Assembly: GCA_913774725.1 (NCBI GenBank)
Contig: CAJYIG010000203.1
Location: forward strand, 1-5,746
Direction: 5' to 3'
Length of the DNA: 5,746 bases
Origin: an uncultured Curtobacterium sp.
GTDB lineage: Bacteria > Actinomycetota > Actinomycetes > Actinomycetales > Microbacteriaceae
The notes beneath the pieces were generated by a model. It saw only the letters and a program-made list of their open reading frames with translations, did no database searches and was not told where the DNA came from. The translations under genes were made by a program, and so were the position numbers. This document shows positions 5,024-5,746 of the stretch, in pieces. Every line of letters starts with the position of its first letter. Position 1 is the stretch's first letter.

Positions 5024-5746
5024 ATGGCACTCACCGGTCGCCGTCTCGAGGTCGACCGGATCGCGACCCTCGCAGCACTCCCTCGTGAGTCCGCGATGGT
5101 CGTCGTCGGCGACCCTGGTTCCGGACGCAGCAGCGTCCTCGGCGCGGTCGCGGACCGCGTCCCCCTCCCCGTCGTGCGGGTCGGGGTCAACGGGAGCGAG
5201 TCCCGTTGGCCGCTGGCCGGCGTGACCTCCCTGTTCACCGCACTCGACGACCCCCGGGCCACCGCCCACATCGCGCACCTGCTGCAGGCCGGCGGTGCGA
5301 CGAGCGGTCTGGCAGCGGCGCACGACTTCCTCGAGGCCGTGCAGACCCTGACCCTGCCGCCGACCGTCGTCCTGATCGACGACCTCGACCGCATGGACGC
5401 CGAGAGCCAGGAGCTCATCGCGTTCCTCGCGGGTCGTCTCGCGGGCACGGCTCTGCGCCTGGTCGCGACGGTCCGGACCGTGCCGTCGGACGGGCCGCTC
5501 GCGGCGCTCCCGGTGCTGCGGCTCGAGCCGCTCACGGTCGACGAGTCCCTGGCACTCGCCCGCTCGATGGCGCCGGAGGGCGCGAACGACGGCGTGCTCG
5601 CGATCCTCGCCGACGCGACGGGCGGCAACCCCGGCGCGCTCCGCGAGCAGTTCGACGCGCTCTCGCACGCCCAGCTGACCGGCGCCGAGCCGCTCGTGCT
5701 GCCGTTGCGCCCGACCGCCACGACGGAGGCCCTCGCGGCCCTGTCG
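5024..5746 (+). CDS. N-terminal ATPase part of a probable LuxR-family (LAL/STAND-type) transcriptional regulator, cut by the window end
   Basis: The visible 241 residues form a P-loop ATPase domain. Seen: a GR..E.DRI lead-in (5-13), a Walker A-like GDPGSGRSS (29-37), a WPLAGVTSLFTAL segment (62-74) resembling the 'LPFAGL..LL' stretch of LAL regulators, Walker B VVLIDDLDRMD (115-125), a LRLVATVRTVP sensor-like strand, the LRLEPLTVDESLALA segment, and TGGNPGALRE, matching the family's GNPLAL motif. Such regulators are usually about 800-1000 aa, with a C-terminal LuxR-type helix-turn-helix and ATP-dependent activation. The DNA-binding end is outside the window, so the regulator role is inferred. 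Oddity: the conserved Walker A lysine is Arg35, which in related proteins often impairs nucleotide binding or hydrolysis. The gene follows a 505-bp spacer with many dyads, suggesting its own regulated promoter. Other STAND ATPases or AfsR/SARP-like proteins remain possible. Confidence 0.85.
   Translation, partial: MALTGRRLEVDRIATLAALPRESAMVVVGDPGSGRSSVLGAVADRVPLPVVRVGVNGSESRWPLAGVTSLFTALDDPRATAHIAHLLQAGGATSGLAAAHDFLEAVQTLTLPPTVVLIDDLDRMDAESQELIAFLAGRLAGTALRLVATVRTVPSDGPLAALPVLRLEPLTVDESLALARSMAPEGANDGVLAILADATGGNPGALREQFDALSHAQLTGAEPLVLPLRPTATTEALAALS

Noticed and set aside
4805..5721. Long minus-strand open frames opposite the regulator
   Set aside because: They are antisense to a frame with Walker A, Walker B and GNPxAL motifs. 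The minus-strand products are compositionally biased and lack motifs.
1..5746. tRNA, rRNA, CRISPR array, insertion sequence or phage elements
   Set aside because: I found no cloverleaf-like sequence, regularly spaced repeats with spacers, transposase motifs or terminal inverted repeats in the window.

Overview
The window is very GC-rich DNA with strong G/C preference at third codon positions. It carries a gene order (aroA, rsgA, then a hisN-type histidinol-phosphatase) that I know from actinobacterial chromosomes. EPSP synthase motifs such as the GIGHLRGHETDRLAAL segment resemble actinobacterial AroA. Two genes appear to start at the transcription start itself (leaderless), which is common in this phylum. 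A Microbacteriaceae-type actinobacterium is my best guess, but the sequence alone does not fix genus or family. All recognised genes lie on the + strand.

Region by region: (1) positions 2-1366 hold aroA without its first few codons. (2) rsgA overlaps it by 4 bp (1363-2421) and encodes the circularly permuted ribosome-assembly GTPase; its zinc-binding Cys/His residues are all missing. (3) A 150-bp spacer (2422-2571) holds short direct repeats and a -10-like element placed for a leaderless start. (4) A six-helix membrane protein of the YhgE/DUF3533 (ABC-2-like) type lies at 2572-3714. (5) hisN (3733-4518) has its own leaderless-type -10 element just after the membrane gene's stop. (6) A 505-bp stretch (4519-5023) separates the metabolic block from the next gene. 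It holds a terminator-like hairpin, tandem GC dyads, several palindromes and a possible 73-codon leader ORF. (7) From 5024 to the window edge is the first 241 codons of an AAA/STAND-type ATPase that looks like the N-terminus of a large LuxR-family (LAL) regulator.

The first four genes are mostly housekeeping: shikimate pathway, 30S subunit maturation and histidine synthesis, with a membrane protein of unknown substrate set between rsgA and hisN. The hairpin after hisN probably closes this group. The regulator beyond it appears to be a separate unit with a long, structured 5' region.

I see no clear new defence or mobile system. The most interesting points are the RsgA without zinc ligands, the regulator's Arg-for-Lys Walker A motif, and the leader ORF. 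That ORF is in frame with the regulator, ends 3 nt before it, and has a 7-2-7 palindrome over its start codon.
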